Shown in pieces: positions 54,401 through 62,213 of a stretch of 64,000 nucleotides of DNA. Below the pieces are notes generated by a model that had not been told where the DNA came from, did not search any database, and saw only the letters and a list, made by a program, of their open reading frames with translations. Position 1 is the stretch's first letter; each line of letters starts with the position of its first letter. The DNA lies in NCBI GenBank assembly GCA_965644315.1, contig CBFFRQ010000029.1, positions 186,001-250,000 on the forward strand. Reading direction: 5' to 3'. Source of the DNA: Caecitellus pseudoparvulus. Lineage: Eukaryota; Bigyra: Bicosoecida. Made by a program: the position numbers and the translations under genes.

Positions 54401-55820
54401 GTGGCGGCGCGAGGCGGTGGCCATTGCCGCCGCGTCCCTCCCCCGTCAGCTGACGCCACACCTGCCTGTGCGTGCCGAAGACGGGTGGGCTGGCAGCGAA
54501 CGTGCCGAGGTCGCCGCGCCCACAGTGGCGGAGTTGCTGCAGCGCCTGGCTGCCGCCCGCCGAGCCGCTGCAGACTTGACTGCACGCCGGGCTGAAGGAG
54601 GCGGCCGGGTCCGCGCCGCGCCTTGCCCGCCCACACTTGATGCAGATGAGGACGACACGTCGGATGGCCTGCTGGGTCTCTCTGACGTGGACAGCAGTGG
54701 GGAGCTGGCAGCTGCCGTGGACCACGACGGCGACGACAGTGACGAGGAGTGGGGCAGTGAGGAGGAGGAGGAGGGCGGCTTCGACACCATGGAGAGTGCC
54801 CGGCGCAGGTGGCGCGCAGAGCTGCGCGTGGCGACCTCCCTGCCCTTCCTGCTGGCGACGCTGCACCCGCAACAACTGCGCCGCCTGAGCGTGGCCACAG
54901 ACTACGTGCGCCACCGACTGGGGTGCGACGAAGTGTACACGCCACTGGAACCGACGCAGCAGTCCGAGCTGGCAGGCGGCCAGGATGATGCGGGGTCTGC
55001 CTTCGGGGATGCAGCCTCTGGCACCTCCCCTGCACCAGGCCCTGACGGCCACCTGCGCTCCACCAGTGCCGACTTGAGTAAGGTGGTGGCTGCCCTGGAG
55101 CGCACGCCAGACACGGCGCCCCATGCTGCCACGCCCGTGCCCACCCACCGCCGACACCTGACTGTGTCGGTGGCACGCCAAGGTAGGCCTCGCCCTGCCC
55201 CACGTGCCTCGGTAGCCAAGTTGAAGCGCCTGAGCAAGGCGCCCCTGGGCACATCCTCCTCCTCCAGCCAAGTGCGCATGGCGCCTCGCCCATGGTGGTG
55301 GCTGGGCACAGACCTGGACGAGGACCTGCCCCTGGAGGAGGTGCTGGCGCTGCCCCCGCACTGGGGGCTGGCAGGGGACCCCGCACCCCACACGGCATGT
55401 GTCGTGTCCGACGCCCACATCCCCCCCGGCCTCCTAGTGCACTTCTCGTGTGTGAACGCGTACCGCCTCCTGAACGCGGACAGCGAGTGGGCCGACGAGC
55501 GAGATGCCACCTTGGCCAGACTTGCCGTGCGGTATGTGCGCACGTTCGTCGTGGACGGCGCCCGCCCCGCGCGCGCGCCGGCCCAGGACGCGGCGCAGGG
55601 CCTGCACGCCTTCGTGCCGACAGCAGGCATGCTGCAGGCAGCGGGCAGCACTGTGCGTGGCAGCACTCTGGGCGCCCCCCATGTCTCCATCGTGGGGCTG
55701 GCCGGCGGGCGGTCTCGCCAAGGGAAGGAGGCAGACCTGCAGGAGTTGCAAGATGCGGCCCGGAATGCTTGGGGGCCGTGGGTGACTCTGGACAGCAGGG
55801 GGGGCTCCGATGCCGTGTGA
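51426..55820 (+). CDS. PH-domain-containing protein, unrecognised
   Basis: One 1464-aa frame without introns. Residues about 215-290 (GQLVYFSGWLSVACT...GRPTRKFAVLTRHMLWLAAS) have the strand pattern of a PH domain. A second strand-rich stretch with an HLSAPSVLLASLWMEAVLLAS helix near 485-520 may complete or repeat it. A helical block at about 880-1000 (LAFVRHVLLSCGRTVAGFDAFDVMRRLLLP) looks conserved in style but I cannot name it. Acidic Asp/Glu runs (about 1065-1115) and long disordered Ser/Ala/Pro segments separate these. The last 200 residues contain a globular WWWLGTDLDEDLPLEEVLALP region. A membrane- or phosphoinositide-linked signalling role is inferred from the PH domain only. Confidence 0.6.
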   Translation: MAAAPSARERLLGEVRHAQRLLASLPCAEDVDSLSPALQQHLLQSALARPASRRASGQSGALAFGQDQGGDDEDAPVEVTHMPVSVLGYPDLPQGPEPGHRPKRSMLLSALELFEPLAARAGTEAGDSAVRDAQLGSLLLTNVIVSGDAPWPVDKALNLPKDGAAAGHTYFATPQALPLAVAAPTASLPRLLAPMPLPGRFIPACIAPSSAGAGIAGQLVYFSGWLSVACTALGAVVTSAKGKGRPTRKFAVLTRHMLWLAASPANMADPAKRTAVALPLTAGVTVASQTSPSSTSVGGSQDPAEAAALDLDGVSASTGHLAAFHGSHSMTDVAVDTGAQGAKFRKGVSQAFSAFVGQDPAAVLAFLDDWWDEGAGDESMPPFAWPAAVQLLSELGRAQRSTPSEWSGAPPAASRAAAHAQPSLHPQAYPFERLLDAARIVLRAQTRGGSSARSQSCRVPEADPCRLAPSVVASLQLRGAFTVHVGGTAPLTLHLSAPSVLLASLWMEAVLLASGQVCSTGAAFAPPAPAATAPGTALPWASASQSPPTSRLWGGGGGGGAHSRGGSADSSPRAASSLPENTPHPGLVLALVTASRSRVLAAAASHTQQRVVAAVASSSTRRSGTQHARHSSVWRDAAGTLREDARTALSKGAAGRHGRAATTNDIPDFSGTSAAHASVPAARGLSLGAHSEGVPPHLEEGAAAEGGEGEEEEASPPHVPATLPDHPLALAMHSVLSGPITVPLAWYHTATPRLGPGPSTGGAADAPTHSHSVSASAFSALYGGGASGTVALSSKDASVAQLLRDLGRDSMLLDGHFPSQVLALTSPRRVAQAREWSAQVLQAAAGGAPPPASPSSTATTVDSPEAAAAPPAPYDPSAKAQTMLECVAARVLEASEGQGAFPSQAAALAFVRHVLLSCGRTVAGFDAFDVMRRLLLPEQLPPEAVEGALPSPWSGHDAPMDLHVICPQAEARKLTQTLVWQRACVLAALQSKWRREAVAIAAASLPRQLTPHLPVRAEDGWAGSERAEVAAPTVAELLQRLAAARRAAADLTARRAEGGGRVRAAPCPPTLDADEDDTSDGLLGLSDVDSSGELAAAVDHDGDDSDEEWGSEEEEEGGFDTMESARRRWRAELRVATSLPFLLATLHPQQLRRLSVATDYVRHRLGCDEVYTPLEPTQQSELAGGQDDAGSAFGDAASGTSPAPGPDGHLRSTSADLSKVVAALERTPDTAPHAATPVPTHRRHLTVSVARQGRPRPAPRASVAKLKRLSKAPLGTSSSSSQVRMAPRPWWWLGTDLDEDLPLEEVLALPPHWGLAGDPAPHTACVVSDAHIPPGLLVHFSCVNAYRLLNADSEWADERDATLARLAVRYVRTFVVDGARPARAPAQDAAQGLHAFVPTAGMLQAAGSTVRGSTLGAPHVSIVGLAGGRSRQGKEADLQELQDAARNAWGPWVTLDSRGGSDAV

Positions 55821-55969
55821 CTGCGCGCCATCGGCGCCACATTTTTCAGCCTGCCACCAGTGAAATACAAAGCTAGTCATGGTGTGTCTGTGCGCCACGC
55901 TTGCAGTGTAGCTTCGCGCTTCGAGGCCGACTCGCCAGGCCAGTCCACCACGCCAAGCGCCTGCCTGCG

Positions 55970-56747
55970 ATGGCCGACGCGCTGTGCGAACCGCTGGCGC
56001 CAGCACAGCTTGATGAGGCAGAATGCCGCATCTGCAAGCAGCCAGAAACGAGTGCTGATGATCCGCTCTTCCAGCCCTGTGCATGCCGAGGCAGCCTCGC
56101 ATTTGTACGCCGCCTGCCTGCAGCGCGTCGGAGCAATCCTTCCGCAGGCCTTGCCACGCCATTTCCACGCTGCCCTCGCAGGCCCACTGCCGGTGTTTGC
56201 AGCGGTGGATCGAGTGCCGGCTGGAAGGTGGCACCGCTTCCGATGCTGAAACTGTGCGTGCAGGGGCCCAGCGCCGCATGACGCGCATGCGGTGAGGAGT
56301 TTGCCCGCAACTGAATTCCGCATCACCTCCCTGTCGCAGTGCGAAGTGTGCAAGACACCCTACCGGATAACGTGGCGACAAGAACTGCGCATGGATCGCC
56401 TGCAGTGTTCCGGGACGACTCTGCGCCACAGCATGGAGGTGTTGGTGGTGACGGTGTTGCTCGTTGCCATGCTGTACCTCTTCGCCCACGTCATCCCCTC
56501 CATGCTCACCTCCTCCTCCATGCCCGGGAAGCTGGTCATGAGCATCTTGTTGGCAGCCACCCTCATTGCCAGCTGCTTCGCAATGCGCAGCCTGACACTG
56601 CGCTGGTGGCACGCCGTGCGAAAGCGCGAGCTGGTGCCAGAGGCGGCCACGGCAGCACGCGAAAGCACACCAGACGCCAAGGCGCCCGACCTGCCGCCCT
56701 CAGCGGGGCAGGATGGCTGCCAGCTTGTTCAAGAGGGCGTCGTCTAG
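55970..56747 (+). CDS. MARCH-type RINGv E3 ubiquitin ligase, two TM segments
   Basis: Three exons (55970-56104, 56182-56253, 56340-56747) with phase-0 introns of 77 nt (GTACGC...TCGCAG) and 86 nt (GTGCGT...TCGCAG) give 204 aa. Splicing assembles a RINGv (C4HC3) finger: CRIC, QPCACRGSLAF-AHCRCLQRWIECR, then CEVCKTPYRITWRQ. This matches membrane-associated MARCH ligases. Two hydrophobic segments follow (VLVVTVLLVAMLYLFAHVI and LVMSILLAATLIASCFAM), then a hydrophilic tail. MARCH proteins ubiquitinate membrane proteins in the ER, Golgi or endosomes to direct their turnover. The last 48 bp of coding sequence overlap the end of the PWWP gene on the other strand. Neither finger half makes sense without the splices, which supports the introns. 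Confidence 0.85.
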
Positions 56748-58943
56748 ACGGGCGTCAAGGGCGCTGGCGCCGGGTGCCCGCCCCGAGGCAGCAGCCCAGC
56801 TCGCCCAGGGTGGCACCCACCGCGCCACATACGCCACGAGCGGCTTCAAGCCATCCCGCGCGGCAGGGAGCAGGCCGGCAGCAGAGGCGACGTGAGCGCC
56901 CATGGACGGCACCATGTTCATGAGGAGCGGCGGGAAGGCCTCACGCCAGCTGTGGGCCAGGCGGGCGCCGCTGCCTCCGCCTGCCGCCTCCCACTCCCAA
57001 CTCACGGGGACGGGGGGGCGCACGGCCCCCAGTGCCTCTGGGCGAGGGCTGCAGAAGGCCAGGGTGAACTCCAGGGCCTGAATGCTGGCTTCGTACACCT
57101 CGCCCTGTGGCGCTGTCTCGGCTGAGGCGCCCCACACCTTCATGGAGTGAGCCCGGGAAGTAGACACGGGCCCGCCGCCCACCGTGGCGGGGTCAGCCAC
57201 AGTCACGCAACAGGCCTCGCGTTGCCCGTGCCGAGCCAGCAACTCCAGGTAGCCCCACTTCCCGAACTCGGCGTCTGCGCCGGGCGGCACGGCCACCGCG
57301 CTCGCCTGTGCGACGTGCAACTCGAGGCGGCGGGCCAGCGTGCCCAGCGGCACACGCCGCAAATGCACACTGTCCTGCGCCGAGAACGCGCCGGCCACTG
57401 CTTCCAGGACCTGGAAGACGCGCAGCACTGCCGCCTGCCGCACGGGGCAGGACAGTCCGGCGGTGCAGGATGTGGCTAGGACGGGCAGTGTGGGGCCAGC
57501 CCGCGCAGCCTTGGCGGGCTTGCGGTGGGCACTGAGCAGGCGCTTGAGGACATTGCCCTCAGCCTGCGTCGTGGGCCGGCGCTTGACGACGGAGGGAGGG
57601 GGGGGCTGGCCCACAGCTGGCGTGTGGAGGGCGCTTGCCTTCACCGCCTCCGCCCCCGCAGCGGCAGCAGTGGCTGGTGCAGGCGGGGGGGCGCCCCCCC
57701 CCTCTGCGTCAGGCGGGTCAGGCGAGAGGGTGTCCGGCCCAGGGGACTTGCCAGCCGCTGTCGCTGCGACGAGCCGCCTGCAGGCCGCCTTCCACTGCTG
57801 CAGGAGACGCCCAGCTTGGGGTGCCAAGGCTGGGAACTGCTTGCGAAGCCGCTTGAGCACGGGGACACAGCCCAGTTTCTGCAGGGTGTTGATGGACAGG
57901 GAGGGAAAGGCGGGAAACGCCTCCAGCACTTCCTTCACGAGCGCCTCGCTGCCTTGGCGCAGGCTCAGGGCCCCTGCCCATGCTGTGAAGTCAGCTGACG
58001 CGGGGGGCAGGGCGCACTGCTGCGCACTGGGCTGGCCCGGTGCGCGTTTGGGCGGCGGCGGCAGGCTCGACGAGCTCTGCTCGCCACTGCGCGGGCGCTT
58101 GGTGCCCCGTGGGGCGCCGGGAGTCCTTGCTGGCCTGGACTCGTACAAATCAGCGTCGCTGTCCGAGGAGTCGGCGGTGGCAGGCGGCGGCACCCGGGCC
58201 GCCTTGCCCAGGCGCAGCTTGAGAGCCTTGGCCTTGCCTGCTCGGCGGGGGCGGGCTGCGACGGAGGAGGACTGGGCGGAGGCGGCGTCGGACTCTGCAT
58301 CAGACTCCGCGTCCAAATCAGCGTCAGACGCCTCGCTTGGCTGCTCACCCTGCGACGCCTCGCTGCTCGCACCCTCCTCCTCTGAAGAGCTGCCCTCGGC
58401 ATCCTCCAGGACGTACTGAGGCTGCGTCTCCTGGTACACCTTGTCCATGAACTGCAAGGGGGCCATGGGCTGCATCCAGCCCCCCCCCACGACAAGCCGT
58501 TTGAAGTACGAGGGCAGCGTTCCTCGGGCCGACTTCTTGCCGGCCTGCGCAGCCAGCGCGGCGCCTTTCTTGGAACCCCATGGCACCCACGAGGACTCTG
58601 CCACACAGGAGTACGTCTCGTACCACCAGACACACATCTGTCCCGGACGCGGGCTGAGTTGCTGCCGGAACTGCGTTGGCACCTCCTCCAGTGGGTACAC
58701 CACGCAAGGGTACAGGGGCTTGTAGCCTGGGAATTTGGCCCAGCCCATGGTGAAAGGCAGGGGAGATGTGCCGTGTGGCTGGCAGTCCGCCCCGTACTTG
58801 GCTGTCCACCGTGCCCAGACAGGGTCTCCATCCCTCACCTCCTGGCGCAGTGTCTCTGCATCGCTGCTGCCCTGCTCTGACGACCCGCTAGCGCCATCGA
58901 CTGCAGAGGCCCCTCCAGGGCTCGAACCTGACCTTGCCGCCAT
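56700..58943 (-). CDS. PWWP plus TFIIS-N/IBD-like domain chromatin protein
   Basis: First ATG at 58943 (MAARSGSSPGG), 747 aa, no intron. Residues about 40-125 read as a PWWP-type domain: GDPVWARW...MGWAKFPGYKPLYPCVVYP with later QMCVWWYE and SSWVPW. Acidic Ser/Glu/Asp runs and basic Arg/Lys patches (nuclear-localisation type) fill 185-320. At about 325-410, SLSINTLQKLGCVPVLKRLRKQFP...GRLLQQWKAACRRL fits the TFIIS N-terminal/LEDGF integrase-binding-domain fold. This order recalls LEDGF/HDGF2, which tie H3K36-methylated chromatin to transcription elongation. A further unassigned C-terminal globular part (about 470-745) is absent from LEDGF. Role in nuclear chromatin is inferred. Its last 48 coding bp overlap those of the MARCH gene, tail to tail. 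Confidence 0.72.
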   Translation of the reverse strand: MAARSGSSPGGASAVDGASGSSEQGSSDAETLRQEVRDGDPVWARWTAKYGADCQPHGTSPLPFTMGWAKFPGYKPLYPCVVYPLEEVPTQFRQQLSPRPGQMCVWWYETYSCVAESSWVPWGSKKGAALAAQAGKKSARGTLPSYFKRLVVGGGWMQPMAPLQFMDKVYQETQPQYVLEDAEGSSSEEEGASSEASQGEQPSEASDADLDAESDAESDAASAQSSSVAARPRRAGKAKALKLRLGKAARVPPPATADSSDSDADLYESRPARTPGAPRGTKRPRSGEQSSSSLPPPPKRAPGQPSAQQCALPPASADFTAWAGALSLRQGSEALVKEVLEAFPAFPSLSINTLQKLGCVPVLKRLRKQFPALAPQAGRLLQQWKAACRRLVAATAAGKSPGPDTLSPDPPDAEGGGAPPPAPATAAAAGAEAVKASALHTPAVGQPPPPSVVKRRPTTQAEGNVLKRLLSAHRKPAKAARAGPTLPVLATSCTAGLSCPVRQAAVLRVFQVLEAVAGAFSAQDSVHLRRVPLGTLARRLELHVAQASAVAVPPGADAEFGKWGYLELLARHGQREACCVTVADPATVGGGPVSTSRAHSMKVWGASAETAPQGEVYEASIQALEFTLAFCSPRPEALGAVRPPVPVSWEWEAAGGGSGARLAHSWREAFPPLLMNMVPSMGAHVASAAGLLPAARDGLKPLVAYVARWVPPWASWAAASGRAPGASALDARLDDALLNKLAAILPR

Positions 58944-59438
58944 GGCTAGCACTGCCGTTGCTCAGCGTGCTCTGCGCCGTGCTTCGTGCGGGGGGTGCAG
59001 GCGCGGAAATCGGCCCAACCACAGCACTTGCACAGGCCCCAAACGCGGCAACCACACCCAACGGCCGGAGCAACAGACGATCAGGAAATTTGGGTAGCCT
59101 CGTAGTGTTTGGAGATCGAGCACTTTAACTTCCGAGTTGATTTGCCTGCGCCCGGTTGTCTAGCCCGGCGAGCTGGCAACGAGGGAAGGTGTGTGGGTGC
59201 TCCAATGCTCTCCTGCCGGCGCTGAAGGGTGCACAGCAGAGAAAAGGACACAATCTAGCTGTTGTCACTAACAGTCGCACTGCAGCACACCCACTTTGCT
59301 TCCGTCATCACTGCCCACGGCCTCTTGGACGAGTGCTTGGTACTGCATCGCAGCCGCATCTCCCTGGGCCCGGTGGCTGCCGCCCCGCCCTGTGCGAGCA
59401 GCCCATCTCCATACCAGGGAGTGCTGCGACTCAGCGGT
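58944..59438. promoter_or_regulatory. Divergent upstream region, PWWP and IQ genes
   Basis: A 495-bp region between outward-facing starts. The plus-strand frame of the IQ gene is open back to about 59262 but has no ATG there, so an upstream exon or a non-ATG start is conceivable. No other signal was recognised. Confidence 0.4.
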
Positions 59439-60231
59439 ATGGCAGGCCGCATTCCCTCTCCTCTGGCCCCTCCAGCGTCGCTCTCAGCCATCGCCGAGGG
59501 CGCGTCAGGCTTGCCACCTTCAAGCGACCAGCCGACGCCAAACGAAGCCGCGACAAGGGTCCAGGCGTTGTGGCGGCGGTCGCAAGTGAGGGGGAAATAT
59601 GCAAGTATACTGTACAGTGCGCTGCTACACAAGGAGGAGACGCAAGACCACACAGAAGAAGAAGAAGCCGACGCACAGTACCTGTTGTACGTTTCAGCAG
59701 CGTTTCCATGCACGCCGCCACCGGCATCGCAGCCCGCTCCACCCTGACCTTCTCTGCCACAGACGCCAGCGCTCGGACGACTTCCAGGAGCTGCTGGACG
59801 CGAGACGCAGCATTCGAAGGGCTGAGCTGGAGAGCACGGTGCTGGGCGGGCGACCCCTGCCCCGCACGTCATCTGCGAATCAGGCTCTCATGGCAGCCGT
59901 GCTGCACCAGGCGCACCTGGAGGACGGGCGCTTCGTGCAGACGCCCCGTGAGCAGAGTGCAGCACCCCCTCCCACAGCTGCCGTGCGGGCGCCGCAGGGG
60001 GGCAGCATCCGGGGCTCCGTCCTCTCCCGCATGCGATCCTCGCCGACCCTGGCCAGACACGCCTCTGCCTCCGCGCTACTCAGGCGGGCGCTGAAGGGAG
60101 CAGGGCACTCAAAGCGTGCAGACAAGGCACCACGCGTGCCCCCTGCCCCGCCTCTGGGCGCAGCTTCGTCGCCCCCGCCGACACTTGGCGCAGACTCGTC
60201 ACCCGGCGGCAAGGACTCTGGCGGCGAGTGA
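59439..60231 (+). CDS. Small IQ-motif protein
   Basis: Exon 1 59439-59686 and exon 2 59763-60231, joined by a 76-nt intron (GTACGT...GCCACAG), give 238 aa from MAGRIPSPLAPP. Residues about 36-55 (EAATRVQALWRRSQVRGKY) are an IQ calmodulin-binding motif (Q-x3-R-x4-R). A Glu-rich stretch follows, and the splice yields QYLLRQRSDDFQELLDARRS, a continuous helix. The C-terminal 100 residues are Ser/Pro/Arg-rich and disordered. Calmodulin or myosin-light-chain-like binding is inferred from the IQ motif alone. An extra 3' coding exon around 60534-60629 is possible (see findings). Confidence 0.55.
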
Positions 60232-60780
60232 CGCCCCGCCCCCGCCACGACGCCAGGAGGCGCCTTGCCACTGCAGAAGCCCTACATCTGCGTGGAGATT
60301 GCGTCACGTTCCCTGCCCTCCTCCTGCTGAAGTGGGGGGCTGTGGCAAGCCTCAGCAACCAGCCAGCACAAATCAGGGATCCTAGCGATGTGCAGGAAGA
60401 AGCTTCTTTTCCTTTCTTGCTGGAATGCCAGACATTCCGCCGGAAAGGGGGGGGTGTCCCCCCACTGTGCACCCCGCACCCTCGTTGACTACCCCTGCGC
60501 TCCAACCCGGCTGGCAAGCTCACGAAGCAGTAGCAGCAGCCCAAGCTGTACCAGGCGCTGGAGTCCCTGCTGAGTGTCGGAGAGGCAGATCCGTCAGAGG
60601 TGTTCGCCTCTAAGACACAGGCTGCTTGACGATCTCGGACTGCGGACTGCGTAGCGCTGTCCTGCGGAGCCTGACACCGTTGACGCGCTGCTGCAAAATT
60701 CACCTGTCTGCACGATCCACTGTCACGCACAGCCTGGCACGTTCCCAGGCTGAGACACAGTGAGGAACACCAGCTGAACC
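60232..60780. other. Intergenic, 549 bp, with a coding-like island
   Basis: Between the IQ gene stop and the RPN8 start, both on the plus strand. Most of it looks non-coding, but 60534-60629 reads as PKLYQALESLLSVGEADP... to a TGA and has protein-like codon use. No tRNA was found. Confidence 0.5.
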
Positions 60781-62055
60781 ATGGCCGCGGAAGCCGGGGC
60801 GGCAGCACCCCCCGCCGCGGAGGATGCCGAGACTCCCGCCGAGCCTGCGCCAGAGCCAGCGCCCATCATGCCGACGGAGGCCATTGTGCACCCCATCGGT
60901 GAGAGAGCCCTGCCGTGAGGTTGGCGGCGTGCTGGGACGCCTGCACTCTGTCCTGATGGTGCTGGCTTCGCAGTGCTGTTGAGCGTGGTGGACCACTACA
61001 ATCGCGTGGCCAAGGACACGGACAAGCGCGTTGTGGGAGTGCTGCTTGGCGAGACGGACAAGGAAGGCAAGGTGGACGTCACCACGAGCTTCGCAGTGCC
61101 GTTTGAGGAGGACCCACAGGACTCCAGTATCTGGTACCTGGACCACAACTTCCTGGAGTCCATGACAGCCATGTTCCGGAAGGTGAACTGTGCGTGCGCG
61201 CCATCGTCAGTAGCCACGTCCGTGGCACTTGAAACGCCAGCGCAACGCACCCCGCCACGCCAACCCCTGCGCGCCCTCAGCGCGAGAGAAGATCGTGGGA
61301 TTCTACAGCACTGGACCCAAGATTCGCCCTGCTGACATTGAAGTGGATGCACTGTTCAGAGGGTACACCGCGCACCCGATCTTTGTCATCGTGGACATCA
61401 GGCCAGAGGCAGATGGCATTCCCACACAAGCCTACGTGTCTGCCGAAGAAGTGGCCGAGGTGCGACGCCGCCGTGTGCCCTTGTATCACCATGCACCCAC
61501 CCTCACTTGTCCGCGCCTGGTGCTCCGCAGGGCAAGGCTGCCACACGCAGCTTCCAGCACGTTGCGTCAAGCGTTGGGGCACACGAGCCCGAGGAGATCG
61601 GCGTGGAACACCTGCTGCGCGATGTGAATGACCCGTCCGTGTCGGAGCTGGCTGCAGAAGTGCGCCACAAGTTGCTGGGCCTGAAGGGCTTGGCGTCTCG
61701 CCTGCAGGAGATGGGCAGGTACTTGGGCGCCGTGCTGACTGGGGACCTCCCCGTGAACCACGACATCATGTACCGCCTGCAGCGCATTCTGAACCTGCTG
61801 CCCAACCTGGGCGTGGAGAAGCTGGTCACCGCCTTTGCACGCGTCGGCAACGACCTGCACCTGGCCATCTACCTGGGCAACCTCGTCCGCTCCATCACTG
61901 CCCTGCACGACCTCGTGAACAACAAGCTGCAGTACAGGGACGTGGAGGACAGCATCTTCGCTGCAGAGAAGGGTGGTGCCGCTGCCGACCCTGCAGCGGC
62001 CAAGGGTGGCAAGGAGTCGGATGCCGCTGCTGGCAGCAGCGAGAGCAAGAAGTGA
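60781..62055 (+). CDS. RPN8: 26S proteasome lid subunit Rpn8 (PSMD7)
   Basis: Four exons (60781-60898, 60974-61189, 61281-61459, 61531-62055) with introns of 75, 91 and 71 nt encode 345 aa. Every splice restores family sequence: [36 protein letters not shown], and [18 protein letters not shown]. The MPN domain lacks the JAMM zinc ligands (YSTGP where the active sister Rpn11 has the His motif), as in all Rpn8 proteins, so it is a structural partner of the deubiquitinase Rpn11 in the regulatory particle. The C-terminal helices ([40 protein letters not shown]-type) form the lid helical bundle. The tail is Ala/Lys-rich. It lies 158 bp upstream of the PP2A gene, on the same strand. Confidence 0.95.
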
Positions 62056-62213
62056 GCCTGGCACAGCAGCGCGTCGCCGACTGCCCGCGGCACGGGCCAC
62101 TTTTTTCTTTCAACTAAGAATGTACGTCACACCTGCAGGTCTTGGCAGTTGTCCTTGCCACGCCCCTGCAGAGGCTGTTCGCTCGGTGGCGTTTCACGCA
62201 CGTTGCGTGCAGC

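Noticed and set aside
60478-60720. Possible tRNA near the RPN8 promoter
   Set aside because: A GTTCG-like string at about 60601 lacks a pairing stem and acceptor arm; the stretch reads better as a coding-like segment.
60080-60808. 242-codon minus-strand frame
   Set aside because: It runs antisense through the IQ gene end and the RPN8 start. It is Arg/Cys/Ser-rich as expected of a GC-rich shadow frame.
60781-62055. Active JAMM deubiquitinase or eIF3/CSN MPN subunit
   Set aside because: The zinc-binding JAMM residues are absent and the blocks ([27 protein letters not shown]) are those of Rpn8/PSMD7.
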